From positions 62,001-126,000 of the forward strand of contig JAXGQD010000007.1 of assembly GCA_040766665.1 (NCBI GenBank): a DNA stretch of 64,000 bases, written 5' to 3'. This DNA is from JAXGQD01 sp040766665 (GTDB lineage: Bacteria > Bacillota > Clostridia > Saccharofermentanales > Fastidiosipilaceae). Of the stretch, positions 9,213 to 20,780 are shown piece after piece. The notes below the pieces were generated by a model. That model was not told where the DNA came from. It saw only the letters and a program-made list of their open reading frames with translations, and searched no databases. Made by a program: the position numbers and the translations under genes. The stretch's first letter is position 1, and each line of letters begins with the position of its first letter.

Positions 9213-10279
9213 GCGGAAAATTGCGTCGCTGCCGCCTCCACACTCTTGTTTAAGGCCGCTTCGGCTGTCATTTTACCCAAAGTGAAGCCTGAAGAACGAA
9301 TATGCCCGCCTCCGCCAAATTGCATGGCGTAGGACTGTGCGTCGAAAGCAGAGCCGGAGCGCACAGAAGCACGAAAGGTCCCGGCTTGTGTCTCTCTTAA
9401 TAAGACAGCTAGCTCAACGCCTTCCACATCACGTAAAAAGGAGGCCAAACCTTCCACATCGCCTTCTTCACCGCCCATTTCACGATAAACAGCATAAGGC
9501 AAAAGTGAAATAATCATTTTGTCATCGTAGAAATAGCGCGCATGGGTATCAACGTAACCGGTCAGGGCCAGTTTCGCTTTAGTGATGCGATCAAACAGCT
9601 GCAGTGAAAGTTCGCGGATATCAATCTTGAAACGCAGGAGCTCCGCGGCCATGCGCAGGGTTTCAGCCGTCGTGTTGGAGTATGTGAAGCGCCCGGTGTC
9701 CGTCATCAGGCCACTGAATAAATTGACGGCAATATCATGGGTGAGCAGTTCTTTGCCAAAGCGTCGCTCGAGAAAAAGCACAAATGCGGTGATGATTTCG
9801 CAGCTCGCAGCAGCCTTGACATCCACTAGGGATGTCGTTCCCAAATCTTCAGTGGGGATATGATGATCAATTGTGATTTGACGCGGTGCCGCCTGAAACA
9901 AAGGCAGCCGCCTACCGATACGAGAGCCGCCTGGGCTGTCAATGACAATACCCATACCCTGTTCATCGCCATACTGCTTGATTAAGTCTTGCCCCTCTGA
10001 GGTGCTCACAATCAGGCGATGGGCTTGGGGTAGGATGGCCAGTTTGGGCGAAAGCTCTTCCTCGCTCAAGATGAGCGCGTCTATGCCCACCGCTTCAAGC
10101 AGCAGGGCAAAAGCCAGCGCCGAACCCAGGGCATCCCCATCGGCATTGATATGCGGATAAAGAAAAACCTTCTTACCTTCAAAAGGCAAATCAAAAATCG
10201 CACTGCACAAGCGGCGAAAAAAGGCATCGTACCTGTGCTCGCCACTCATACGCTTAAGATCTCCCCATGGCCTGGTCAA
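9209..10279 (-). CDS. DHH/DHHA1 phosphoesterase, NrnA-like (nanoRNase/pAp phosphatase)
   Basis: A 356-residue DHH family protein. It has the motifs HINADGDALGSALA, a conserved Asp in VIDSPGG, TIDHHIPTED and MTDTGRF, which bind the catalytic metals, and a C-terminal DHHA1 domain with QFGGGGH. Members in this operon position degrade short oligoribonucleotides and dephosphorylate pAp. It overlaps rbfA upstream by 26 bp and truB downstream by 4 bp. Confidence 0.9.
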   Translation of the reverse strand: MTRPWGDLKRMSGEHRYDAFFRRLCSAIFDLPFEGKKVFLYPHINADGDALGSALAFALLLEAVGIDALILSEEELSPKLAILPQAHRLIVSTSEGQDLIKQYGDEQGMGIVIDSPGGSRIGRRLPLFQAAPRQITIDHHIPTEDLGTTSLVDVKAAASCEIITAFVLFLERRFGKELLTHDIAVNLFSGLMTDTGRFTYSNTTAETLRMAAELLRFKIDIRELSLQLFDRITKAKLALTGYVDTHARYFYDDKMIISLLPYAVYREMGGEEGDVEGLASFLRDVEGVELAVLLRETQAGTFRASVRSGSAFDAQSYAMQFGGGGHIRSSGFTLGKMTAEAALNKSVEAAATQFSA

Positions 10280-10603
10280 TCAACTTGTCCAGCTTGTCGC
10301 CGCGCTCGATGCTATCGTCCAGAATAAACTGCAGTTCGGGTAAGACACGCAGGCGCATTCTTTTGCCGAGTTCCGTACGCAGAAAACCCTGGGCTTTCTT
10401 GAGTGCACTCAAACAAGCCTTCTGTTCTTCCGGACTGCCCATCACGGAGATATAACATTTGGCAAAAGACAGGTCCCCGCTCACCTGCACTTCCGTCACG
10501 GAGGTCATCAGGGGAATACGCGGGTCCTTCATTTCATTACTGATCAGCCCGGCCAAAATGCGGCGCATTTCGTCGCCCACCTTGGCTTGGCGAATGGCTT
10601 TCA

Positions 10604-10604
<1 letters not shown>
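10254..10604 (-). CDS. rbfA: 30S ribosome-binding factor A
   Basis: A 116-residue KH-type protein that helps mature the 16S rRNA 5' end in the 30S subunit. Typical text is present: NEMKDPRIP near the N-terminus, then DLSFAKCYISVMG and RVLPELQFILDDSIERG. The start ATG overlaps the infB stop (TAATG), so translation is coupled. Confidence 0.96.
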
Positions 10605-13750
<3,146 letters not shown>

Positions 13751-13792
13751 CCGTCGCCTTGACTCCTCTAAAATCGCTGAATGCCTTGTCTT

Positions 13793-14177
13793 TCAGCACT
13801 CAATCATTATACACAAATATTTATTTCCTGCTTGTTCACGAGGCCCTGTATCCGCCTGTTCCGCTATTTCCAGCCGTCTGGCATATTTTCTTTGGCCGAA
13901 ATTAACATCCACCAACGCCAATACGCACACGTTCCCGACCTACGGCTTCACTTGAATTCTGCTTTGCAAAGTCTTGGAGTCAGCGGTAGCGCAATCCTCA
14001 GCCAGCCTCACAAATAGGCTTTGCGTCGAACGACCCGCGTCTTTTGCCAAAAACAAAAGCGCAACGCCCCCGCGTCTGGTGATTTTTTCACAAGCCTCTG
14101 TGCCGAATGCCGGAGCATTGGCTCTGCGCTAAGCCGATGAGGCGCAGGACTTTGGCGGTTTTTGCCTCGGCATTCAT
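13793..14177 (-). pseudogene. ylxQ: YlxQ/L7Ae-type RNA-binding protein, frameshifted
   Basis: No single frame spans the gene, but joined frames read MNAEAKTAKVLRLIGLAQ, then TEACEKITRRGGVALLFLAKD, then VLALVDVNFGQRKYARRLE. This is the pattern of the L7Ae-like protein found between ylxR and infB. At least two frame changes are needed. Position and fragments support the identity; whether the gene is truly broken or misread cannot be told here. Confidence 0.7.
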
Positions 14178-14193
14178 AGGAGTTAAACCCTCT

Positions 14194-14576
14194 TCACGCT
14201 TCTTCGCCACTCGTTGCTGCCTTTGTCTTTACTTTAATAACGCGTTTCACCCGTTCCGGCTCATATCCTTGCGCGGGCTCTTTTCGCCGTCGGGCTGGCT
14301 TTTAACCCGTGAGGCTTCTGCGATTTGTTCCTGCAGTACCGCGCTTTCTTCAGCGCTCACCTTGCGTTGCATGACTTTACTTAAGCTACGTGGCTGCTTA
14401 AATGCCGTACGTAGGCTTCTGAAGTTGCAGAGATACATACCTCTGCCGTGCTTTTTGCCACTGGGATCAGGGACAAGCCCGGTCATCATCAATAATCTCA
14501 GCAGATCGTTTTAGCCTGCATTTCTCTGCAGGACACACATGCGCTGCGGGATTTTTTGTAAACTCGTTTTCCTCAT
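14194..14576 (-). pseudogene. rnpM: RNase P modulator RnpM (YlxR), frameshifted
   Basis: The start MRKTSLQKIPQRMCV with a later CREMQ matches the YlxR N-terminus, and LVPDPSGKKHGRGMYLC matches its conserved core. These pieces lie in different frames, with a change around 14510-14540 and another near the 3' end. The product (DUF448 fold) binds RNase P RNA in other Bacillota. It lies between nusA and ylxQ as usual. Confidence 0.7.
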
Positions 14577-14602
14577 CTTGTGCTACATCAGCGCTTTTCG
14601 GC

Positions 14603-15738
14603 TCATCCGATTTCCGCGTCTTCTGTTGCTGTTTCTGCATATTCTTCAGCCGCAGCCTGCTCTTGGTTGGCCGCTTCAAAACGTGCCATCAGCTCTTCTT
14701 CCAGAGCCTGACGGAACTGCGACTCACTCTTGATATCAATCTTACAACCCACCAGACCGGCAGCCAGTTTGGCGTTCTGACCCTCACGGCAATAGCTGGG
14801 AAGCTGCTGGTCGGGCACGATGATGGCAATGGTAGCCGGGGTCGGAGAATGGACACGTAAAACTTTCGCCGGTGAGCGCGGCTGATAAGGCTTCCGGATC
14901 GGCGTCCCATTCGATAATGTCAATTTTTTCATTAACGAATTCGATTCATGACCGCCTGGACGCGCAGACCATGCTGGCCTACCTAGCGCAGTGGATCTGC
15001 ATTGGCGTCACGTGAAGCAACTGCAATTTTGGTACGCACACCCGCCTCACGGGAAATAGAGACAATTTCAACGGTGCCATCCTGAATTTCGGGCACTTCC
15101 TGCTCAAAAAGCTTCTTGACCAGGCCTGGATGTGACTGCGCGAGACAAAGATGACCGGACGGTTATGCCTGTCATCCACTTTAAGAATAAAGAACTTCGC
15201 TTACGCTGATTGAAGTTGTAGCTCTCGTTACGCACTTGCTCATTCGAAGCCAAAATCGCTTCGGCACGGCCGATATCGACCACGACCTCACGTTTGTCCT
15301 TACGCTGCACGACACCGGTCGCCAACTCCACCGATACGGTTATTGAATTCGCTTTGGATGCGCGTCTTCTCCGCATCCGCCAGTTTTGCATGATGACAGC
15401 CTTCGCCGACTGAGCCGCTAAACGCCCGAGTTTGTCAGGGTTGGTCTCGGCCAGCATATCGCCCAATTCGACGTCATCGGGGTGGCTTTGGCCTCCTCAA
15501 CGATATTTCAGCGTTGGGATCCGCTTTGACCTCCTCAGCGACCTCTTTTAACAAGTAGACGGTCATTTCACCGGTCTCACGGTCCGCTTCGGCCTGAATG
15601 ACGGGTAGTTTTCAGGTCGGTAAACTCGCGTTTATAAGCCGCCACCAACGCGCCTTCTATCGCTTCAAAAAGGGATTCTGCCGGGATCATGCGCTCTTTC
15701 TCGATCGCTTTAATGGCACTGATTAATTCTGCATTCAT
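14603..15738 (-). pseudogene. nusA: transcription factor NusA, interrupted by many frameshifts
   Basis: Joined frames give a recognisable NusA: MNAELISAIKAIEKERM, LAETNPDKLGRLAAQSAKAVIM, ATGVVQRKDKREVVVDIGRAEAIL, DDRHNRPVIFVSRSH, then GTVEIVSISREAGVRTKIAVASRD and REGQNAKLAAGLVGCKIDIKSES of the KH domains. I count about ten one-base frame changes over 1.1 kb, several in or next to homopolymers. NusA controls pausing, termination and antitermination and is normally essential. Neighbours rimP and infB are intact, so local sequence error is the simplest reading, with true decay an alternative. Confidence 0.8.
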
Positions 15739-15801
15739 GCTCTATCCTTTCCGGTGCTTGCCACACCCATCAGCCGCAATTTTGCGGACTTTGTATCTTT
15801 A

Positions 15802-16287
15802 TTAAAATCGAATAACGCGACTGATTTTGGCACAGTCCGCTAAAGCCACATGTGCTTCCTCACCCGTTGCTTCGCCCTTGCTATCGGTTAGGTCAAGTAT
15901 TACGAATTCACTGTCTGCTGACTTCAGGAGACCGCGGAGTTCTTTTTTGCCATCGATACTCTTATAAAAACGCAACTCCAGTTCTTCACCCTGATGACGT
16001 GCAAAATCCGCCGCCGTCTTCAGCGGTCTATCCAACCCGGGCGATGAAACCTCCAAAAGGTAAGGACCTTTCCAAGAGAACTGCTCATCCAACGCATCAC
16101 TGACTGCATGGCTTGCCGCACTACAGTCATCCAGGCCGACACCACCACGTTTATCGATATAGAGCCGCAGAATCTGATGCTTGCCTTCTTTTATGAAATC
16201 AGCATCAATCAATTCCAAGCCCAAAGCTTCGATGAGAGGTGTACATATTTGCAGGGCTTCTTCGGCCAGTCTGCCACCTTTTGCCAT
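15802..16287 (-). CDS. rimP: ribosome maturation factor RimP
   Basis: A 161-residue protein that assists 30S subunit assembly. It shows the family pattern GLELIDADFIKEGKHQILRLYID, then SDALDEQ and LLEVSSPGLDRPL. I chose the ATG at 16287 because an AAAGGCAG precedes it; an in-frame start 39 bases upstream would add MGFARSFVLKGRK, which is not conserved. It opens the nusA-infB operon. Confidence 0.93.
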   Translation of the reverse strand: MAKGGRLAEEALQICTPLIEALGLELIDADFIKEGKHQILRLYIDKRGGVGLDDCSAASHAVSDALDEQFSWKGPYLLEVSSPGLDRPLKTAADFARHQGEELELRFYKSIDGKKELRGLLKSADSEFVILDLTDSKGEATGEEAHVALADCAKISRVIRF

Positions 16288-16412
16288 TTTTCTGCCTTTC
16301 AAAACGAAAGAGCGGGCAAAACCCACTCTTCAGCGTCCAACGTAATCAACAACGGAATTTTAGCACGAGAAGCCCTTAATTGCAAGCGTTCGAGCAAATT
16401 CACTTCGTAGTA

Positions 16413-16565
16413 GATCGCGCTACTTGGTCGGCTGCGACTCCGCTGGGGATCCGTCGCGCTACTTGGTCGGCTGCGACTCCGCTGGAGATCTGTCGCTCTG
16501 CTTGGGCTGGCTGCGACTCCGCTGGGGATCTGTCGCGCTGCTTGGGCTGTCTGCGACTCCGCTTA
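16413..16565. repeat. tandem array of GTCGC...GCGAC hairpin repeat (4 copies, about 39 bp)
   Basis: Four copies start near 16414, 16453, 16492 and 16532. Each has GTCGCGCT (or TCGCTCTG), then CTTGG or CTTGGGCTGG, then CTGCGACTCCGCTG, so the ends GTCGC/GCGAC can pair. Related copies occur at 16822, 24828, 61107, 61388 and 63931. The array lies downstream of no gene end and upstream of rimP. Confidence 0.85.
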
Positions 16566-16569
16566 TTTC

Positions 16570-16821
16570 ATTTGGCAAAATTTTCGATAATCCAAGCAAA
16601 GTTGAATTTTCACACAATAATTCATGTGAATTACGGATTTTACCGTAAGTTTTTTCGTTAATCCAAGCAGTTGCTCTTCGCTAACTTGGATTATCCGAAA
16701 ATATTGTCTTTAAACCGGGTAAATCGCGTGTATGCTCGGATTCAAAAACCTGGCATTCTTGGATTAACGAAATTTGCATCGGTTCATCACCGCTTTTTTG
16801 CATAGGCGCTTTTTAGAAGGT
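16570..16821. repeat. overlapping inverted repeats built on CTTGGATTA
   Basis: TTTCGTTAATCCAAG near 16652 has an exact inverted partner CTTGGATTAACGAAA near 16757. A second pair, TTTTCGATAATCCAAG near 16577 and CTTGGATTATCCGAAAA near 16686, is imperfect by one base. A further variant (ATTGGATTAGCGCAATTT) follows the next array near 16980. No coding potential was seen in this stretch. Confidence 0.7.
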
Positions 16822-16962
16822 GTCGCAGCCATGAAAACAACGCGACGCACTTTGATCGGTGTCGCAGCCGCCAAAACAATGCGACGCACGTCCCGAAGTG
16901 TCGCTACCATCCAAACAACGCGACGCATTGAGCAGTGTCGCAACCGTGCAAAACAACGCGAC
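16822..16962. repeat. tandem array of the GTCGC repeat, opposite orientation (4 copies)
   Basis: Copies begin at 16822, 16861, 16900 and 16937. Each reads GTCGCAGCC or a variant, then an A-rich centre with AACAACGCGAC. This is the reverse complement of the unit at 16413-16565. The two arrays face each other across the CTTGGATTA inverted repeats. Confidence 0.8.
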
Positions 16963-17017
16963 GTAGTTTGAGCGCAGTCAATTGGATTAGCGCAATTTTT
17001 GCCGGTAAGGAACGGGG

Positions 17018-17830
17018 TGCGGACAAAAAGTTGGACAGTTTTACGCTGCAATAACCTTTTGACCGGCGAAATTCTCGTGGACTCATTTGGTTCAAGCTCA
17101 CTTTGATTCGCGTGTCGTTATACCAATCGATGTATTCATCGATATATCGGATGAATGCTTGAATGCTGTATCCATTAAAATCCTCACCATAAAAACACTC
17201 ATTTTTCAATCTTCAAGAAACCTTTCTGAGCTGCATTACATCAGGAGGAGCAGCCCTTCTTCGACATGGAGCGTGTTAGGCCGTATTTCTTTATGCGTTT
17301 TAGCCATCCCGGCCATCGGTAGTGTGCTCCGCGGTCACTATGGATAATCAGCTTTGCTCCTTTTGAAGACAACACGGCTAAATCAAAGGGCTCTTGTTAG
17401 CCAAGTCGGCATTAGGGCTCACACCCATGCTTCGTGAGACCACCCGGATGCATCATAACAATCAATGATAGGGCTCAAATAGACCTTGCCTGCCGGTATG
17501 GCAAACTCAGTGATGTCTGTAGGCAAGACACGGTTTGGCGCATCCGCATGAAAGTCACGTTCCAATAGATTAGGGGCGGGAGGACTGACTTCTCCGAGAT
17601 AAGAGTTATAACGGAGACGCTTATGTCCTTTGGCAAAACCAACCTTTCCGCTTTCATCAGACGTCGGATAATCTTCTCCGATATCGAATTTCTCTCGTTG
17701 CAACAGCACCTTGAGCCAAATGTAACCGTACCTTCTATAGTTTGCTTTAAACAGTTCTCGCAGTCTTCCTCTGACCATTTCGGCTATGGATTCGATGAAT
17801 CTTTTTCACTACTTTTGTGGTAATAGTAAC
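17018..17830 (-). pseudogene. IS150-type transposase OrfB, frameshifted
   Basis: Fragments read NYRRYGYIWLKVLLQRE, then PTDITEFAIPAGKVYLSPIID, IHSDRGAHYRWPGWLKRIKKYGLTRSMSKKG and LKNECFYGEDF with YIDEYIDWYNDTRIK. These carry the DDE motifs of the IS3 integrase core: TDITEF, HSDRG and the final Glu of LKNE. At least two frame changes separate them, so an active transposase is not encoded as written. Confidence 0.85.
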
Positions 17831-17879
17831 TGCTTCGTTTCGAAAGCTGGAGTTCTCCTAGTAACTCCGGTAGTGAATA

Positions 17880-18431
17880 CTTTTCCCGTGGCATCAACGA
17901 TCACTACCTTTTCCGAGTTCTTCAGTTGACTCGGGATGACGCCGGGAGCCTTTTTTTTAGCACTTTGAGTGTTTCATTGAGAATGTCGATTTGCATCTGC
18001 ATGTGGCGCATTCAGCCTTATCTGCTTCATCAGCTCTGCATCGAACCGGAGTAGCTCCATTTGCTTGAGGTGGTTTTTCTTGGGCAATGCCCGCAATCAA
18101 CTACTCTTGTGATTTTCTGCTGCCAAGTATAGATTTGGCAGCCGGTTCTCTGCACCAGCTCTTTGGCGACGACAATAAGGGGATAAGTTTTGTTTCGGTA
18201 CATCGTTGAATGGTTTTCGCGTTTCACATTTCAGCAGTGAACTTGCGTGTCTCTTCTTTTTTGATGCGAATTTCTTTGATCTCGGAAGTGTTCCTGCCTC
18301 TCGACGTTTAATCCAGCCTTGTAAAGAGCCTCACGGCTAGGATACTTCAATGTCTTTACCGTCTTATTTACATTCCCAAATCTCATCGTAAACACTTAAT
18401 ACATAATCCATGACTTCTCGACTATACATGC
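17880..18431 (-). pseudogene. IS150-type transposase OrfA, frameshifted
   Basis: From an ATG near 18430, the pieces MYSREVMDYVLSVYDEIW, KTLKYPSREALYK and WIKRREAGT resemble the helix-turn-helix OrfA of IS150 relatives. Frames change several times between 18380 and 18000. The 3' boundary with OrfB is uncertain. Confidence 0.6.
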
Positions 18432-18469
18432 AGATTTACCTCCTGCGTATGTCCAACTTTTTGTCCGCA

Positions 18470-18690
18470 TGCCCTTGGAAAATGGTCAGAATTTTCGCTT
18501 GTACCCAAAAAGTCTGCCACCGCCGCAATTATTGGTCAGCTTGCCTGGGAAAATGGTCAAAATTTTCGCTTGTGCCAAAAAAGTCTGCCACCGCCGTAAT
18601 TATTGGCCAGCTAGCCTTGGAAAATGGTCAGAATTTTCGCTTGTGTCAAAAAAGTCTGCCACCGCCGTAATTATTGGCCAAACCGCCAAC
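18470..18690. repeat. three tandem copies of a 71-72 bp repeat
   Basis: Copies start near 18470, 18542 and 18613. Each contains TTGGAAAATGGTCAGAATTT (or a close variant), then TCGCTTGT, AAAAAGTCTGCCACCGCC and AATTATTGGYCA. The array begins at the first base after the right end of the IS150-type element. The rest of the gap to 18871 has only a short hairpin AGCCAAG/CTTGGCT near 18712-18731. Confidence 0.85.
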
Positions 18691-18871
18691 ACAATGGACA
18701 ACTATTTCGCCTAGCCAAGATTCTACTTGGCTACCCGAAAATCTTGGCACTATCTCCTCATCGTTTAACCAAGCACTAACATACGGCCTATGGTAAGTTC
18801 ATGCAATAGAATGCAAAGAAGAAACCCATCATCCCTGTTAAGACAACGATGAATGTGACACCCTCAGAAGA

Positions 18872-19812
18872 GTGAAAGATGAAAGAAAGAAACTTTTAAT
18901 CCGCACGCTGACCTGTAGCATGATGAGCCTTATTTTATTGACGGTGAGCGCCTGCCGGGAATTTTATTTCCGAACAGCACAACGAGCGGCAGCCAAGCGG
19001 CAACTTCGGCTGCTACAAGTGCTGTTACAGAGCCAGGCACCGCAAGTGCAGCCACCTCAAACGTAACAACAACGACAAGCACGTCCGCCCCAACGACTAA
19101 GGTAGCACAAACCACAAAAGAAACCACAGCAGCGGCTAGTACAAGTACAAATAGCACCACGACCCAAAGCAGCTCCAGCACAGCACAAAAGCCCGACATC
19201 AAGATTACCCTCGAGAAAATCGAAGAGAATTTCGTTGTTTTGGAAGGCGAAGAAGTCATCGATGAATTCAGCGGGAGCTACTATGACCAAGCCCAAATTG
19301 ACACAAACAATCCGGAGCTGAAGAAAGCACTGGAAGAAGCCTTAGATTTAGAAATGAAAAACGTCCTCACTTACTGGGAACGTTTTACCAAAGAAAAAGC
19401 AGATGCCCTCGCTAACGCCGGCAGAGTCAGCGTCGTCTTGCACCATAAGATGGAAGTGACTGAAGGGGCAGGGATTTTGAGCCTCTTTTCAACCTTCAGA
19501 TATGGTGGATGGCGCAGCGAGTATAGCCCGGCTGAGTATTTTGCCATCAATATAGACATACAGGACGGACATATTATCAGCCTCGACGAGCTCATGCTGC
19601 GTATGAATCTCAAGCCCGCGGACCTCGCCAAGAAGGCCAATGAAGTGCTGAAAACGCAGGGCATCAGCACGACGAGTGCCATGGTCAAGCCCGGTGATAT
19701 CAATAAAAACACCCTCTTTTATAATGGCAAAACCCTCCAACTCCTTGTCATCGTTCAAGATCCCAATTTTGGTAAGCTCAATCAGCTGCTTGATTTGGGT
19801 GAGCCGCGTTAA
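18872..19812 (+). pseudogene. putative lipoprotein with Ser/Thr-rich linker, one frameshift
   Basis: A GTG start gives MKDERKKLLIRTLTCSMMS with a hydrophobic run and the lipobox LTVSAC. The frame then breaks in the GGG run at 18957-18959. Adding one base joins it to a Ser/Thr/Ala-rich linker and a globular domain ending LLDLGEPR, and the whole becomes exactly 313 codons plus stop. The distal domain (FAINIDIQDGHIISLDELM) recalls the DUF3298/RsiV fold, but this is tentative. It would be a surface lipoprotein and a substrate of Lgt. Confidence 0.7.
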
Positions 19813-19849
19813 GCACGCACCAAGAGAGAAACCCAGACCCCGAGATGCA

Positions 19850-19875
19850 AAAGAGGCCGCTCACGCAGCCTCTTT
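19850..19875. terminator. bidirectional terminator between convergent genes
   Basis: AAAGAGGC and GCCTCTTT form an 8-bp stem with a 10-base loop between the lipoprotein gene and the leftward DUF937 gene. A-rich and T-rich flanks suit both strands. Confidence 0.75.
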
Positions 19876-19910
19876 CGCGTCTAAAATTTGTTTATATGCG
19901 TCTGGAACTA

Positions 19911-20498
19911 TTAGTCCTTGCCACCGAAGAGGCCGCCGAACATGTCTTTCAGATCATCGATCACACTGCCGTCTTTGTCCTTATCCAGCATGCCCGTGAT
20001 ACCGGATAGCAAACCGCCGCCTCCGCCCAATTGTTTGGTCAGCGTGCCGGTCAGGTCGGAAAGTCCGCCTGCATCGATGCCTTTGCTCTGTTTTTCTTTG
20101 CCCAGCAGATTCATCAGCAGCGGAGCCAGCATGCTCAGTAAGCCACCGGTCTGACCTGCGGAGAGACCGGAACGGGCGGAAAGGGAATCCGCCACCGCCG
20201 TGTTTTGATTGCCGAAGATGTGGCCTAGAATTTTGCTCCCGTCTACGGTATCGAGACTGCCGATATCAAAATTAGACAGGTCAGGCTCTTGTTTTGTTGC
20301 GTGATAATCCAAGGCGTCCGCCAGGGAACGTGCACCCGCTTCGTCTTGGGCGTTTTTGTTAAGTCCTTGCAGCAGTGCCGGGATACCCAATTGGGTGGCT
20401 TTGCCTACCTGTGCGCTGTCTGCGCCAACGGATTGACTCAGCTTGGCAAGCAGATCGCCGTTGCCTAATAAGTCTTGAATGCTTTGCATGAAGTCCAT
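19911..20498 (-). CDS. DUF937 (YidB-like) domain protein
   Basis: A 195-residue protein with the DUF937 pattern: a repeated Gly/Leu/Ala helix text such as LGIPALLQGLNKNA, GSKILGHIFG and LLSMLAPLLMNLLG. A Gly-rich tail with DKDKDGSVIDDLKDMFGGLFGG follows. The family has no settled biochemical role. A ribosome binding site GAGGAGG precedes the ATG. It is separate from the feo operon by 100 bp. Confidence 0.8.
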   Translation of the reverse strand: MDFMQSIQDLLGNGDLLAKLSQSVGADSAQVGKATQLGIPALLQGLNKNAQDEAGARSLADALDYHATKQEPDLSNFDIGSLDTVDGSKILGHIFGNQNTAVADSLSARSGLSAGQTGGLLSMLAPLLMNLLGKEKQSKGIDAGGLSDLTGTLTKQLGGGGGLLSGITGMLDKDKDGSVIDDLKDMFGGLFGGKD

Positions 20499-20597
20499 AA
20501 TTCCTCCTCTCGAATCTGCGTGACTTTTGCCCGCAAACTCTCGCTTCTTACTACTATTTTAAGTTATTTATTAGTTCGAAGAAAGCTAGGTAAAGCC

Positions 20598-20780
20598 CTA
20601 TTTTTCCTGCGATTCGAGTTCGGGAATGTGACATGCGCTGCAGGAACCACTGCAACCGGAGCAACTGCCTTTGCCGCTCTTTTCGTCGCGATAAAGTTTG
20701 TAGATTGCCAAACCCACGATGATGAGCAAGAGCAAACCGACCAGAATGCTGCCGAGATTGTTTTGGATGAATTGGATCAT
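20598..20780 (-). CDS. FeoB-associated Cys-rich membrane protein
   Basis: A 60-residue protein with one membrane segment (GSILVGLLLLIIVGLAIYKLY) and a cytoplasmic Cys cluster CSGCSGSCSACH. This matches the small family encoded after feoB in many anaerobes. Its start overlaps the feoB stop by 4 bp. The cysteines may bind iron or a metal cluster and help FeoB, which is known only by association. Confidence 0.88.
   Translation of the reverse strand: MIQFIQNNLGSILVGLLLLIIVGLAIYKLYRDEKSGKGSCSGCSGSCSACHIPELESQEK

Larger units (their letters stand above)
17018..18469 (-). mobile_element. IS3 family (IS150 group) insertion sequence, decayed
   Basis: Perfect 20-bp terminal inverted repeats TGCGGACAAAAAGTTGGACA (17018-17037 and its complement at 18450-18469) bound a 1452-bp element that begins TG and ends CA, as IS3 members do. 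Both transposase frames are on the minus strand and carry several frameshifts. No target duplication is obvious (GGGG left, TGCC right). Confidence 0.9.

Noticed and set aside
16380..16661. Protein with repeated SATPLG/ICRSA text
   Set aside because: Translation of the tandem DNA repeat; period 39-40 breaks the frame and there is no start signal.
16413..18690. A CRISPR array
   Set aside because: The repeats are themselves the whole unit; there are no unique spacers of constant size and no cas genes.
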